From NCBI GenBank assembly GCA_050433985.1, contig JBNPWE010000015.1, positions 1-64,000 of the forward strand: a stretch of 64,000 nt of DNA, given 5' to 3'. Positions 24,187 through 33,714 of this stretch are shown here, one piece after another. The notes under the pieces were generated by a model, which was given only the letters and a program-made list of their open reading frames with translations, was not told the origin of the DNA and did not search any database. This DNA is from JACIYW01 sp014359745 (GTDB lineage: Bacteria > Pseudomonadota > Alphaproteobacteria > Rhodobacterales > Rhodobacteraceae). Made by a program: the position numbers and the translations under genes. The first letter of the stretch is position 1, and each line of letters opens with the position of its first letter.

Positions 24187-26919
24187 CTAACCGGGGGCCG
24201 GTTTGCTGGCTGTTGGCTTGCGGGCGGCCGCCTTTTTGGGCGCCTTTTTTGCCGCAGCTTTCGCGGGGGTCTTTTTGGCCGCGGTTTTGGCCGGGGCTTT
24301 CTTGGCCGGGGTCTTTTTGGCCGCGGGTTTCTTGCCGCCTTTTGCCGCCTTTTCGGAAATGAGCGCCAGCGCCTGTTCCAGGGTCACCGTTTCGGGTTCG
24401 ATATCCTTGGGCAGGGTGGCATTGACCTTGGCCCATTTCACATAGGGGCCATAGCGCCCGGCCATCACCTGAACCGGCCCGCCGTCCGGGTGCTCTCCCA
24501 ATTCGCGCAGGGCCGCGGCAACGGTGCGCCCGCGCTGCTGTTTTTGCGCCAGCACCTCGACCGCGCGGTTCTGGCCGATGGTGAACACCTCTTCGACATC
24601 GGGCAGGTTGGCGTATTTCGATCCATGTTTCACATAGGGGCCATAGCGCCCGATCCCGGCCTCTATCATCGCGCCATCGTCGGGGTGGGGCCCGACCGGG
24701 CGGGGCAGGGCCAGCAGGGTCAGCGCCCGTTCCAGGTCGATGGTTTCGGGCGCCCAGCCCTTTGGCAGCGAGGCGCGCGGCGGTTTGGGAACCTCATCCG
24801 TGGCCTCGCCGCGCTGCACATAGGGGCCAAAGCGCCCACTGCGCAGGGTGATCTGATCGCCCCCGTCAATACCCAACACCTGCCCTTCGGGCGGAATGCC
24901 GTCATCGGCGCCGTTTTCTCCGGCCAATGGCCGGGTATAGCGGCACTCTGGGTAGTTGCGGCAGCCGATAAAGGCCCCGCCAGAGCGGGCGGTTTTCAGG
25001 TTGAGCCGCCCGGTGCCGCAGGCGGGGCAGATGCGCGGGTCCGACCCATCTTCGCGTGCGGGGTAAAGATGGGGTGCCAGAAAGTCGTCGATCTTTTCAA
25101 GAACCTCGCCGATGCGCAGATCGGCGGTTTCCGCGATCGCGGCGGAAAAATCCCGCCAGAACCGCGCCAGAACGTCCTTGTAATCGCGGGTGCCTGCCGA
25201 CACGTCGTCAAGTTCGGCTTCCAGATCGGCGGTGAAATCGTATTCCACATAGCGGTGAAAGAAATTCGACAGGAACGCGGTGACAAGGCGGCCCTTGTCC
25301 TGGGGGATCAGGCGGTTCTTGTCCTTGGTCACATAACCCCGATCCTGGATCGTGGTGACGATAGAGGCATAGGTCGAGGGGCGGCCGATGCCCAGTTCTT
25401 CCATCCGCTTGACCAGCGTGGCCTCGGTATAGCGCGGCGGCGGCTGGGTGAAATGCTGCTGGCCCAGAACCGCGCCCGCGGCATCGGCGATCGCTGCGGC
25501 GTGGCGGCGCAGACCGCCCGTGGCCGGGGCCTCGATCACGGCATCCTCGTTAGCGGCGGCTTTGGCGAACGCATCCTCCTGCCCGCCCGCGGCCAGCGTC
25601 ACCGCCTCACCCGGCACGATCTGCGGCAGGCGGGCGCCATCCTCGTCGGCGGTGTCGTCGCGGCCTTCTTCATAGACCTTGATGAACCCGTCGAACTGGA
25701 TCACCTGGCCGGTGGCGCGCAATTCGACCTGGCCATCGGCGCTGGCGACATCCACGGTGGTCCGTTCCAGCCGCGCCGCCGCCATCTGGCTGGCGATGGT
25801 GCGTTTCCAGATCAGATCATAGAGCTTGCGCTGATCGCCATCGGTGATGCGCAGCTTTTCGGGCGCCGCGAACATGTCGGTGGGGCGGATGCATTCATGC
25901 GCCTCTTGCGCGTTCTTGGCCTTGTTCTTGTACATGCGCGGGCTGGGCGGAACATAGTCGCCGCCAAAGCGGTCCTTGATCGCGTCGCGCGCGGCCATCA
26001 CCGCTTCGGGGGCCATGTCGATGCCATCGGTGCGCATATAGGTGATATGCCCTGCCTCATACAGGCGTTGCGCGGCGCTCATGGTCTGTTTGGCGCCCAT
26101 GCCGAACTTGCGGCTGGCCTCTTGTTGCAGGGTCGAGGTCATGAAGGGCGGCGCGGGGTTGCGGGTGCCGGGTTTTGCCTCGACCGATTTCACCGTGAAG
26201 GTTCGGGATGTGACGGCCTGCACCGCCATTTCGGCATCCACGGCTGTTTCAAGATCGAATTTATCCAGTTTCTTGCCGCCCAGAATTGTCAGCCTTGTGT
26301 CGAAGACCTGCGCGCGCGGGGTGCGCAGGCTGGCCGCGACCGACCAGTATTCGCGGGCGCGAAATGCCTCGATCTCCATCTCGCGCTCCACGATCAGCCG
26401 CAGGCAGACCGATTGCACCCGCCCCGCCGATTTCGCGCCCGGCAGTTTGCGCCATAGCACCGGCGACAGGTTGAACCCCACCAGGTAATCCAGCGCGCGC
26501 CGCGCCAGATAGGCCTGCACCAGTTCCATATCCACCGCGCGCGGCGCCTTCATGGCGTCGGTGACGGCGGATTTGGTGATGGCGTTGAACACCACGCGGC
26601 TGACCTTGGTGTCTTCCTTGATGGATTTCGCCAGCGCTTCGGTCAGGTGCCAGGAAATCGCTTCGCCCTCGCGGTCGGGGTCGGTGGCGAGGATCAGTTC
26701 GTTGTCGGTTTTCAGGGCCTCGGTGATGGCGCGCAGATGTTTCTTGCTGTCGCTTGCCACCTCCCATTTCATCGCGAACTCGTGGTCGGTATCGACCGAT
26801 CCGTCTTTTGGCGGCAAGTCACGCACATGGCCGAACGAGGCGAGCACGGTATAGTCGGGGCCCAGATATTTGTTGATTGTCTTGGCCTTGGCAGGAGACT
26901 CGACTACGACGACGGCCAT
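24187..26919 (-). CDS. topA: DNA topoisomerase I
   Basis: Type IA topoisomerase relaxing negative supercoils. It has 910 residues. The N-terminal TOPRIM is AVVVVESPAKAKTINKYLG, and the catalytic tyrosine is in AGHITYMRTDGIDM (about residue 292). One C4 zinc-finger-like unit CPACGTGRLNLKTARSGGAFIGC is followed by repeated RYGPYVKxG-type modules. A lysine/alanine/proline-rich, histone-H1-like tail (about the last 55 residues) probably aids DNA binding. The start at 26919 follows the AGGGG-type region and gives the canonical MAVVVVESP beginning. Confidence 0.97.
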   Translation of the reverse strand: MAVVVVESPAKAKTINKYLGPDYTVLASFGHVRDLPPKDGSVDTDHEFAMKWEVASDSKKHLRAITEALKTDNELILATDPDREGEAISWHLTEALAKSIKEDTKVSRVVFNAITKSAVTDAMKAPRAVDMELVQAYLARRALDYLVGFNLSPVLWRKLPGAKSAGRVQSVCLRLIVEREMEIEAFRAREYWSVAASLRTPRAQVFDTRLTILGGKKLDKFDLETAVDAEMAVQAVTSRTFTVKSVEAKPGTRNPAPPFMTSTLQQEASRKFGMGAKQTMSAAQRLYEAGHITYMRTDGIDMAPEAVMAARDAIKDRFGGDYVPPSPRMYKNKAKNAQEAHECIRPTDMFAAPEKLRITDGDQRKLYDLIWKRTIASQMAAARLERTTVDVASADGQVELRATGQVIQFDGFIKVYEEGRDDTADEDGARLPQIVPGEAVTLAAGGQEDAFAKAAANEDAVIEAPATGGLRRHAAAIADAAGAVLGQQHFTQPPPRYTEATLVKRMEELGIGRPSTYASIVTTIQDRGYVTKDKNRLIPQDKGRLVTAFLSNFFHRYVEYDFTADLEAELDDVSAGTRDYKDVLARFWRDFSAAIAETADLRIGEVLEKIDDFLAPHLYPAREDGSDPRICPACGTGRLNLKTARSGGAFIGCRNYPECRYTRPLAGENGADDGIPPEGQVLGIDGGDQITLRSGRFGPYVQRGEATDEVPKPPRASLPKGWAPETIDLERALTLLALPRPVGPHPDDGAMIEAGIGRYGPYVKHGSKYANLPDVEEVFTIGQNRAVEVLAQKQQRGRTVAAALRELGEHPDGGPVQVMAGRYGPYVKWAKVNATLPKDIEPETVTLEQALALISEKAAKGGKKPAAKKTPAKKAPAKTAAKKTPAKAAAKKAPKKAAARKPTASKPAPG

Positions 26920-27183
26920 GAAAACCCCTTTGCACCTTGCGAAACCCGATGGCGGCGCAAGATGTGGCGGCGACAGGGGGAATGTCAATGCACCCTTTCC
27001 ACAACGGGTTTGGTGCCGGTGACGTCGACGGGACCGGATCGAAACCCGTTCGCGCGGATGTCATTCTGTCGGGTTCGTACCCTTGACCGGCGCGCGCACG
27101 GCGGGCGCAAGATGAGTATTTTTCCAAGGTGAAGCGAAAACGGTTTTATGGCAGGGTCAGGATGCGCAGCTGGTTGACGCCGG
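26920..27183. other. intergenic region topA-dprA
   Basis: No ORF that I can support. It holds the topA promoter region and one GAGTATTT repeat copy (27113-27133). Confidence 0.5.
27113..27133 (+). repeat. dispersed GAGTATTT repeat, copy C (divergent)
   Basis: GAGTATTTTTCCAAGGTGAA, a variant ending in CCAAGGTGAAG. It resembles the CCAAGATGAT end of copy A and lies downstream of dprA. Confidence 0.5.
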
Positions 27184-28362
27184 TCAATGCAGCCGGGCCA
27201 GCAACCCGCCCGCCTGGCGCTGAATGCGCCCTTCCAGTTCCAGTTCCAGAAGTTGCGGCGCGATTTCGGCGGCGGGCAGGGCCAGATCGCGGATCAGTTG
27301 ATCTTCGGCCAGCGGGCTGGGGCCAAGCCGGTCAAGGATCTGCCGGTGCAGCGCGGCGGTCTGGGGCGCGGCGCGCTCTGGCGGGTTGGGGCGCGCGGGC
27401 CGGGGCGCGGGGCCTTCGCGCAGCGCGCCCGGTTGTGGGGTGGCCTCGGGGCGCGGGCCAACCTGTGTTCTGTCGGCCTTTCCCAGCATCTCGATAACAT
27501 CCTCGGGCCCGCGCACTAGCGTCGCCCCGTCCCGGATCAGCATGTTGCACCCTGCGGCGCGTGCATCCACCGGATGGCCCGGCACCGCCAGCACCTCGCG
27601 CCCCTGATCCAGCGCGTCTTTCGCGGTGATCAGGCTGCCGGACCGCGCCGCAGCCTCGACCACGATGACCGCGCGCGCCAGCCCCGATATCAGCCGGTTG
27701 CGCAGCGGAAAATGCCGGGCAAGCGGTTGCACGCCGGGCGGCTGTTCCGACAGGCGCAGGCCGCGCGCCGCAATCTCGGCGGCAAGGCCCGCGTTTTCGG
27801 GGGGGTAGATCACATCAACCCCGCCCGCCTGCACCGCAACCGTGGCGCCCGACAGCAGCGCCGCCTCATGCGCGGCGCCGTCGATGCCGCGCGCCAGTCC
27901 CGACACCACGACATATCCCGCCTCGACCAGCCCGATCGCCAGTCGCCGCGCCATTCTTGTGCCCAGGCTCGACGCATTGCGCGCCCCCACGATCGCCACC
28001 ATCGGGCGCGCCAGAAGCCCGGCATCGCCCATCACCCACAGCACCGGCGGCGCGTCGGGCAGATCGCGCAACCCCGCGGGATAGCCGGGCATCGCGCCGG
28101 TGATCAGCCGCGCCCCGGCGGCGCGCGCGGCCCGCATTTCGGCCCGCACCACACCTTCGGGGCAGGGCGTATAATCGGGCACCCCGGCGCTGCGCGCCAC
28201 CTCTGGCAGGGCTTTCAACGCCGCCCCGGCCGATCCATGTTCGGCCAACATCCGCCAAAAGGTTGTCGGCCCCACCCGGCGCGAGCGGATCAGCCGCAGC
28301 CAGTCAATGGCATCCTCCACCGATTGATCCTGCCGCTTTCCGGAAAACAGGTCGTCGCGCAT
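27184..28362 (-). CDS. dprA: DNA-processing protein DprA (Smf)
   Basis: Binds incoming single-stranded DNA and loads RecA during natural transformation. It has 392 residues. An N-terminal helical/SAM-like part is followed by the Rossmann-type DprA domain with VAIVGARNASSLGTRMARRL, VVVSGLARGIDGAAHEAAL and RNRLISGLARAVIVVEA. A proline-rich linker leads to a C-terminal winged helix (LGPSPLAEDQLIRDL). The start at 28362 has a strong GAGGAGGGG site; upstream in-frame codons lack one. Whether the strain is competent cannot be judged here. Confidence 0.95.
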   Translation of the reverse strand: MRDDLFSGKRQDQSVEDAIDWLRLIRSRRVGPTTFWRMLAEHGSAGAALKALPEVARSAGVPDYTPCPEGVVRAEMRAARAAGARLITGAMPGYPAGLRDLPDAPPVLWVMGDAGLLARPMVAIVGARNASSLGTRMARRLAIGLVEAGYVVVSGLARGIDGAAHEAALLSGATVAVQAGGVDVIYPPENAGLAAEIAARGLRLSEQPPGVQPLARHFPLRNRLISGLARAVIVVEAAARSGSLITAKDALDQGREVLAVPGHPVDARAAGCNMLIRDGATLVRGPEDVIEMLGKADRTQVGPRPEATPQPGALREGPAPRPARPNPPERAAPQTAALHRQILDRLGPSPLAEDQLIRDLALPAAEIAPQLLELELEGRIQRQAGGLLARLH

Positions 28363-28438
28363 CCGCCCCTCCTCGGTTCTCGACCCACCATCGCCCGACA
28401 AGGTTAACGATGGGTGAATGCCGACGGGCTGCCTGCCT

Positions 28439-28460
28439 CATCCTCTCGAAAAAAATACTC
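28439..28460 (-). repeat. dispersed GAGTATTT/GATG repeat, copy D
   Basis: The reverse strand reads GAGTATTTTTTTCGAGAGGA then TG, identical over 22 bp to copy B. It lies between dprA and tldD, downstream of tldD. Confidence 0.65.
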
Positions 28461-28491
28461 GATCCGCCCGCAGAAACAGGCGCGGCGCGTG

Positions 28492-29913
28492 TCAGGCCGC
28501 GCTGCCGCCCACCGTCAGCCCGCCAATCAGCAAGGTGGGCTGCCCCACCCCCACGGGCACCCACTGCCCGGCCTTGCCGCAATTGCCGATGCCCGGATCC
28601 ATCGCCATGTCATTGCCGATGGCGCGTATCTTCTGCATGGCGGCGGGCCCGTCGCCGATCAATGTCGCCCCCTTGACCGGCGCGCCGACCCGGCCGTTCT
28701 TCACACGGTAAGCCTCGGTGCAGGAAAACACGAACTTGCCGTTGGTGATATCCACCTGCCCGCCGCCAAAGCCCACCGCATAGATGCCGTCGCGCACATC
28801 GGCCACGATCGATGCCGGGTCGGCGTCGCCGCCTTCCATGATCGTGTTGGTCATGCGCGGCATCGGGATGTGGGCGAAACTTTCACGCCGCCCGTTGCCG
28901 GTGGGGGCCACCCCCATCAGGCGCGCGTTCTGCCGGTCTTGCATGTATCCCACCAGTATTCCGTCCTCGATCAGCACGTTGCGCCCCGAGGGCGTGCCCT
29001 CATCGTCAAAGCTCAGCGATCCGCGCCGGTCGGGGATGGTGCCGTCATCGACCACGGTGACGCCGGGCGCGGCCACGCGCTTGCCCATCAGCCCGGCAAA
29101 GGCCGAGGTTTTCTTGCGGTTGAAATCGCCCTCAAGCCCGTGGCCCACGGCCTCGTGGAGCAATATCCCCGGCCACCCCGCCCCAAGCGCCACATCCATC
29201 ACCCCCGCGGGCGCGGCCTCGGCGGCGAGGTTGACCAGGGCGATGCGCAGCGCCTCGCGCGCGACACCCTGCCAGTGCCCGGCTTCCAGCAGACCCGACA
29301 GCGCAAAGCGCCCGCCACCGCCCGCGCCCCCTGATTCGCGCCGACCGCCTTCCTCGACGATCACCGACACATTCACCCGCGCCATCGGGCGCGAATCGCG
29401 CAGATGCCCGCCCTCGGGGCGCAGGATCTCGACCTCTTGAAAAGAGGCCGCCAGCGTGGCCGATACCTGCACCACACGCGGATCAAGGGCGCGGGCGAAG
29501 GCGTCGATCTCGCGCAGCGTATCGATCTTGACGGCAAAGGCGGTATCGGACACCGGATCAAGATCGGCATAAAGCCGGGCATTGGTGCCGGGCGGCGGCG
29601 GGGCCATGGTGCCGCCGCCATTGGCCACGGCAAGGCGCGCGGTCTGGGCGGCGCGGCGCAGTGATGCCTCTGATATTCTTGTGGAATGTGCATAGCCCGC
29701 CACCTCGCCGCGCACCGCGCGCAGCCCGAACCCCTCGGAGGCATCATAGCTGGCCGACCGGATGCGCCCGTCATCCAGAACCAGCGATTCCGATCTGCGG
29801 CGTTCCAAAAACAGCTCTCCGTCATCGGCGCCATCGGTGGCGGCGCGCAGAATCGTCAGCGCGGCGCCCTCATCAAGCAGGGTTTCGAACGGGCGGAAAC
29901 GATCGTCAGACAT
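28492..29913 (-). CDS. tldD: TldD metalloprotease subunit
   Basis: With TldE/PmbA it forms a zinc peptidase that trims modified peptides. It has 473 residues. The metal-binding motif HEAVGHGLEGDF lies near residue 250, and the C-terminal half shows the conserved GFGGGQVDITNGKFVFSCTE and GIGNCGKAGQ segments. The start at 29913 (AAAGG upstream) is preferred; the frame extends 19 codons into the divergent promoter region. The partner tldE/pmbA is not in the window. Confidence 0.95.
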   Translation of the reverse strand: MSDDRFRPFETLLDEGAALTILRAATDGADDGELFLERRRSESLVLDDGRIRSASYDASEGFGLRAVRGEVAGYAHSTRISEASLRRAAQTARLAVANGGGTMAPPPPGTNARLYADLDPVSDTAFAVKIDTLREIDAFARALDPRVVQVSATLAASFQEVEILRPEGGHLRDSRPMARVNVSVIVEEGGRRESGGAGGGGRFALSGLLEAGHWQGVAREALRIALVNLAAEAAPAGVMDVALGAGWPGILLHEAVGHGLEGDFNRKKTSAFAGLMGKRVAAPGVTVVDDGTIPDRRGSLSFDDEGTPSGRNVLIEDGILVGYMQDRQNARLMGVAPTGNGRRESFAHIPMPRMTNTIMEGGDADPASIVADVRDGIYAVGFGGGQVDITNGKFVFSCTEAYRVKNGRVGAPVKGATLIGDGPAAMQKIRAIGNDMAMDPGIGNCGKAGQWVPVGVGQPTLLIGGLTVGGSAA

Positions 29914-29956
29914 GGGGCGGGCCTTTCGCGGGCGGTGGCATTGACGGAAAATAACA

Positions 29957-29970
29957 CTGATCTGGATCAA
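29957..29970. promoter_or_regulatory. FNR/FnrL-like binding site
   Basis: CTGAT-CTGG-ATCAA differs from the FNR consensus TTGAT-N4-ATCAA at one position. It lies in the divergent interval between tldD and ctaC, so it could tie oxidase subunit II expression to oxygen through FnrL. Position relative to the start site is unknown. Confidence 0.5.
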
Positions 29971-30106
29971 ACGGCGTCTCTTTGCCGCAACGCAATCGCT
30001 TGTCCCTTTGGCTTTAATATGGTTTTACCGCTCTGGGATACAACCGGGGTCAGGATCGCCCCCGCTCAGGCGGACACCGAAGCCGCGACAGATACGGGAA
30101 CATGAT

Positions 30107-30991
30107 ATGGGATTTTCTGTGATGCCAGTGCGCAACCGCCTTTACCGGACCGGCCTTTCCGCCGCCGCCGTCGCGATGCTTTCGTCGGTGTCGGCGTGGG
30201 CGCAAGACGGGATCGACAAGCTGCCGACCATTGGTCAGCCGGTTGACGGGGCGATGGGCTTTCAGCCGGCCGCGACCGAGCTGGCGCGCGACATTCACTT
30301 TCTGGATGGCATGATGCTTTATATCATGACAGCCATCGTGATTTTCGTCACGCTGCTGCTGGCCTATGTGGCGATCCGCTACAACCGCAAATCAAATCCC
30401 ACCCCGGCGCGCTTCACCCACAATACGCTGATCGAGGTGACGTGGACGGCGGTTCCGGTGCTGATCCTGTTCTTCATCGGGGCTTTTTCGCTGCCGATCC
30501 TGTTCAAGCAGCAGGAAATTCCCACCGCCGACATCACGATCAAGGCCACCGGCAACCAGTGGTTCTGGAGCTATGATTACGTCGATCACGATTTCGGCTT
30601 TCAAAGCTTCAAGCTGGAACGCGACCAGCTTGTCGAATACGGGTACGAAGACAGCGATTACCTGCTGGCCACCGACACCGCCGTGGTTCTGCCCGTCAAC
30701 AAGACCATCGTGGTCGAGGTGACAGGGGCAGACGTCATACATGCCTGGACCGTGCCGGCCTTTGGCGTGAAACAGGATGCGGTGCCGGGGCGTCTGGCGC
30801 ATCTGTGGTTCAAGGCCGACAAGATCGGCGTTTATCACGGCCAGTGTTCGGTTCTGTGCGGCAAGGATCACGCCTATATGCCGATCACCGTCAAGATCGT
30901 CAGCCAGGAAGATTATGACGCCTGGCTTGACCGGGCGATCGCGGAATATGCCGGTACCCCGCGCACCCGCACCATTGCCAGCGCCAACTGA
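30107..30991 (+). CDS. ctaC: cytochrome c oxidase subunit II
   Basis: Carries the binuclear CuA centre that takes electrons from cytochrome c. It has 294 residues. A signal peptide ends near VSAWAQD. Two transmembrane helices follow (IMTAIVIFVTLLLAYVAI and TWTAVPVLILFFIGAF). The periplasmic cupredoxin domain has the aromatic patch NQWFWSYDY and the CuA ligands HGQCSVLCGKDHAYMP at about 243-258, all present. It is the first gene of the oxidase operon; the subunit I gene is not here. Confidence 0.97.
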   Translation: MGFSVMPVRNRLYRTGLSAAAVAMLSSVSAWAQDGIDKLPTIGQPVDGAMGFQPAATELARDIHFLDGMMLYIMTAIVIFVTLLLAYVAIRYNRKSNPTPARFTHNTLIEVTWTAVPVLILFFIGAFSLPILFKQQEIPTADITIKATGNQWFWSYDYVDHDFGFQSFKLERDQLVEYGYEDSDYLLATDTAVVLPVNKTIVVEVTGADVIHAWTVPAFGVKQDAVPGRLAHLWFKADKIGVYHGQCSVLCGKDHAYMPITVKIVSQEDYDAWLDRAIAEYAGTPRTRTIASAN

Positions 30992-31058
30992 CCGGTAAAC
31001 AGCCATGTCGCGCCCCGGTGATTTCGCCGGGCCGCAACCAGCCGATGGAGACTGCCGC

Positions 31059-32003
31059 GTGAGCGAGACCAACGCCTTTGAAGACCTAGCACCGCAACCG
31101 TTCGAGGCCGGGTTTGGCGATTATTTCGCCCTGCTCAAGCCGCGGGTGATGTCGCTGGTGGTCTTTACGGCACTGGTGGGCATGCTGGTGGCGCCCGGTG
31201 GCCTGAACCCGGTCGAAGGGCTGGCGGCGATCATTTTCATCGCACTCGGGGCCGGGGCCTCGGGGGCGCTGAACATGTGGTGGGATGCCGATATCGACGC
31301 GGTGATGCGGCGCACGCGCGGCCGTCCGGTGCCGTCGGGCCGGGTGGAGCCGGGCGAGGCGCTGGGGCTTGGCGTGGCGCTGTCGGGCATTGCGGTGGTG
31401 ATGCTGGGGCTGTCCACCAATCTTGCGGCCGCCGGCCTGCTGGCCTTCACCATCTTTTTCTATGCAGTCGTCTATTCGATGTGGCTGAAACGCGCCACGC
31501 CGCAGAACATCGTGATCGGTGGCGCGGCAGGGGCGTTTCCGCCGATGATCGGCTGGGTGGCGGTGACCGGAACGGTCAGTCTTGAGGCCGCGTTGATGTT
31601 CGCGTTGATCTTCATGTGGACGCCGCCGCATTTCTGGGCGCTGGCGCTGTTCATGAAGGGCGATTATTCGGATGCCGGCGTGCCGATGCTGACGGTCACG
31701 CATGGCCGCAAGGTGACGCGCAACCACATCCTGGCCTACACAGTGGCGCTGGTGCCTGTTGCGCTGGCGGTCGGGTTCACCTCGATCGGCGGGCCGGTCT
31801 ATCTGGTGATCGCCTGGGTGCTGAACGCGGCATTCCTGCTGGGGGCGTGGCGTATCTGGCGCCGCGACGAGGCAACGGCAGAGGCGGATGGCTACCGCAC
31901 CGAAAAGGGCTTTTTCCGCCTGTCGCTCTATTATCTTTTCGCGCATTTCGTGGCCCTGTTGATCGAGGCGACGCTGGTGCGTTTTGGCCTTGGGGGCTGG
32001 TAG
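31059..32003 (+). CDS. ctaB: protoheme IX farnesyltransferase (heme O synthase)
   Basis: Attaches a farnesyl chain to heme B on the way to heme A for the aa3 oxidase. The 314-residue UbiA-type membrane protein has about eight to nine helices. The substrate motif NMWWDADIDAVMRRTRGRP lies near residue 72, and KRATPQNIVIGGAAGAFPP gives the second aspartate/glycine region. GTG at 31059 (TGGAG upstream) gives the usual N-terminus; an upstream ATG at 31005 is less likely. It lies 67 bp after ctaC. Confidence 0.95.
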   Translation: MSETNAFEDLAPQPFEAGFGDYFALLKPRVMSLVVFTALVGMLVAPGGLNPVEGLAAIIFIALGAGASGALNMWWDADIDAVMRRTRGRPVPSGRVEPGEALGLGVALSGIAVVMLGLSTNLAAAGLLAFTIFFYAVVYSMWLKRATPQNIVIGGAAGAFPPMIGWVAVTGTVSLEAALMFALIFMWTPPHFWALALFMKGDYSDAGVPMLTVTHGRKVTRNHILAYTVALVPVALAVGFTSIGGPVYLVIAWVLNAAFLLGAWRIWRRDEATAEADGYRTEKGFFRLSLYYLFAHFVALLIEATLVRFGLGGW

Positions 32004-32004
32004 G

Positions 32005-32208
32005 ATGCCGATCACACAAGACCACGAATTGCACAAGCGCCGCTTTGGCCGCAACCTTGGGGTGGGTTTGACCCTGCTGGCCTTTGTCGCGCTGGTGTTC
32101 GGGCTGACCATCGTGAAGGTATCGGACAATGGGCCGGAACCGCTGAAGGGCTTTGATCACACGTTCGACACCGACCTTGCCAAGAAGTCCGAAGGTGGCA
32201 AACCATGA
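32005..32208 (+). CDS. small membrane protein of the oxidase operon (CtaF/CoxF-like)
   Basis: A 67-residue protein with one transmembrane helix (VGLTLLAFVALVFGLTIVKV), preceded by a basic hydrophilic N-terminus. Small single-span ORFs at this position, between ctaB and ctaG, are common in alphaproteobacterial oxidase operons and are thought to help assembly; direct evidence is limited. It starts one base after the ctaB stop and overlaps ctaG by ATGA, indicating strict coupling. Confidence 0.8.
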   Translation: MPITQDHELHKRRFGRNLGVGLTLLAFVALVFGLTIVKVSDNGPEPLKGFDHTFDTDLAKKSEGGKP

Positions 32209-32780
32209 GCATGGAGCCAAAGCAAAAGACGGCGTTGCAGGCGGTGGCGTTGGTGGTGTTCATGGGGGCGATGGCCTGGGTGGCGGTGCCATTCTATTCG
32301 TGGTTCTGTCAGGTCACCGGCTTTGGTGGCGTCACCGGCGTGGCAAAGAAAGGCAGCGATACGGTGCTTGACGAGGTGGTCACCGTGCGCTTCGATGCCT
32401 CGCTCGAACGCGGCATGCCCTGGGAATTCCGCCCGGAAGTAACGCAGATGGAATTGCGTATCGGCGAAACCGGCCTGGCCTTCTTCGAGGCCTATAACCC
32501 CACCGGCAAACCCGTTGCCGGGCGCGCCAGCTATAACGTCACCCCCTACAGCGCCGGCGGCTATTTCAACAAGATCGCCTGTTTCTGCTTTACCCAGCAG
32601 ATCCTGCAACCTGGCGAACGGGTGATGATGCCGGTCACCTTCTATGTCGATCCGGAAATCGTGAATGACCCCGAGGCGAAATATGCCCACACCATTACCC
32701 TGTCCTATACTTTCCACACCATGGACCTTGGCGAGGCGCAGGCAGCCCTTGCCGATACACCCACCGCAACCGTAAACTGA
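32205..32780 (+). CDS. ctaG: cytochrome c oxidase assembly protein CtaG (Cox11)
   Basis: Delivers copper to the CuB site of subunit I. The 191-residue protein has one N-terminal transmembrane helix (ALVVFMGAMAWVAVPFYSWF) and a periplasmic immunoglobulin-like domain. The copper ligands are in NKIACFCFTQQ (CxC motif), near residue 125. A further cysteine in the WFCQVTGFGG motif is conserved. It overlaps the preceding small ORF by 4 bp. Confidence 0.96.
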   Translation: MSMEPKQKTALQAVALVVFMGAMAWVAVPFYSWFCQVTGFGGVTGVAKKGSDTVLDEVVTVRFDASLERGMPWEFRPEVTQMELRIGETGLAFFEAYNPTGKPVAGRASYNVTPYSAGGYFNKIACFCFTQQILQPGERVMMPVTFYVDPEIVNDPEAKYAHTITLSYTFHTMDLGEAQAALADTPTATVN

Positions 32781-32834
32781 GACCAAGGCCACCGGCTGTC
32801 GCCGATAACGTGCCAAAACGAGGGAACCTGACCA

Positions 32835-33638
32835 ATGGCGCATGCAAAGAACCACGATTATCACATCCTTCCCCCGTCGATCTGGCCGCTCCTTGGTGCG
32901 CTTGCCGCGGCGGTGATGCTGGTGGGTGCGGCGCTGTTCTTTCACGATCACGGCCCCTGGGTGCTGCTGATCGGGTTTGCGGGCGTGCTTTACGTCATGT
33001 TCGGCTGGTGGTCCGATGTGGTCAACGAAGGCCAGACCGGCGACCACACCCCGGTGGTGCGGATCGGCCTGCGCTATGGGTTCATCATGTTCATCATGTC
33101 CGAGGTGATGTTCTTTGCGGCATGGTTCTGGTCGTTCTTCAAACATGCGCTTTATCCGATGGGGCCGCTCAGCCCCGCTGTTGACGGCGTCTGGCCGCCC
33201 GCCGGGATCGAGACGTTCGATCCCTGGCACCTGCCGCTGATCAACACCCTGATCCTGCTGTGTTCGGGGGCCGCGGCGACCTGGGCGCACCATGCGCTGG
33301 TGCATGAAAACAACCGCAAGGATCTGGTCAATGGTCTGGCGCTGGCGATCGGGCTTGGTGTGCTGTTCACCGTGTTTCAGGTCTATGAATACAGCCACGC
33401 GGCCTTTGGCTTTTCCGGCAATATCTATGGCGCCAACTTCTTCATGGCGACAGGGTTCCACGGCTTCCATGTGATCATCGGCACGATCTTTCTGACGGTA
33501 TGTCTGCTCCGTGCGCTGGCCGGTCACTTCACCCCCGAACGCCATATCGGGTTCGAGGCGGCGGCCTGGTACTGGCACTTCGTCGATGTGGTCTGGCTGT
33601 TCCTGTTTGCGGCGATCTATGTCTGGGGTTCCGCCTGA
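32835..33638 (+). CDS. ctaE: cytochrome c oxidase subunit III
   Basis: A 267-residue membrane protein of seven helices. It begins HAKNHDYHILPPSIWPLLG, the standard N-terminus, and continues with RYGFIMFIMSEVMFFAAWFW and the C-terminal signature AAWYWHFVDVVWLFLFAAIY. It stabilises subunit I and may guide oxygen. It lies 54 bp after ctaG and ends just before an intrinsic hairpin. Confidence 0.97.
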   Translation: MAHAKNHDYHILPPSIWPLLGALAAAVMLVGAALFFHDHGPWVLLIGFAGVLYVMFGWWSDVVNEGQTGDHTPVVRIGLRYGFIMFIMSEVMFFAAWFWSFFKHALYPMGPLSPAVDGVWPPAGIETFDPWHLPLINTLILLCSGAAATWAHHALVHENNRKDLVNGLALAIGLGVLFTVFQVYEYSHAAFGFSGNIYGANFFMATGFHGFHVIIGTIFLTVCLLRALAGHFTPERHIGFEAAAWYWHFVDVVWLFLFAAIYVWGSA

Positions 33639-33669
33639 TCCCGGCCAAGGTGCCCCCAAGATCAAATCC

Positions 33670-33697
33670 GGGCGCGCGCCAAAGGTGCGCGCCCTTT
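33670..33697 (+). terminator. hairpin terminator/attenuator after ctaE
   Basis: An 11-bp stem GGGCGCGCGCC (33670-33680) / GGTGCGCGCCC (33684-33694, one G-U pair) with an AAA loop, followed by TTT. It sits between ctaE and the SURF1 gene, so it could reduce expression of the downstream genes. Confidence 0.6.
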
Positions 33698-33714
33698 CCG
33701 TTCCAAAGGCAGTC

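Noticed and set aside
24187..24350. Fusion of topA with a histone-like gene
   Set aside because: Lys/Ala/Pro-rich tails are common in alphaproteobacterial topoisomerase I, so no fusion event is needed.
24490..26457. 655-codon plus-strand ORF inside topA
   Set aside because: Pure antisense of the topoisomerase; composition typical of antisense frames.
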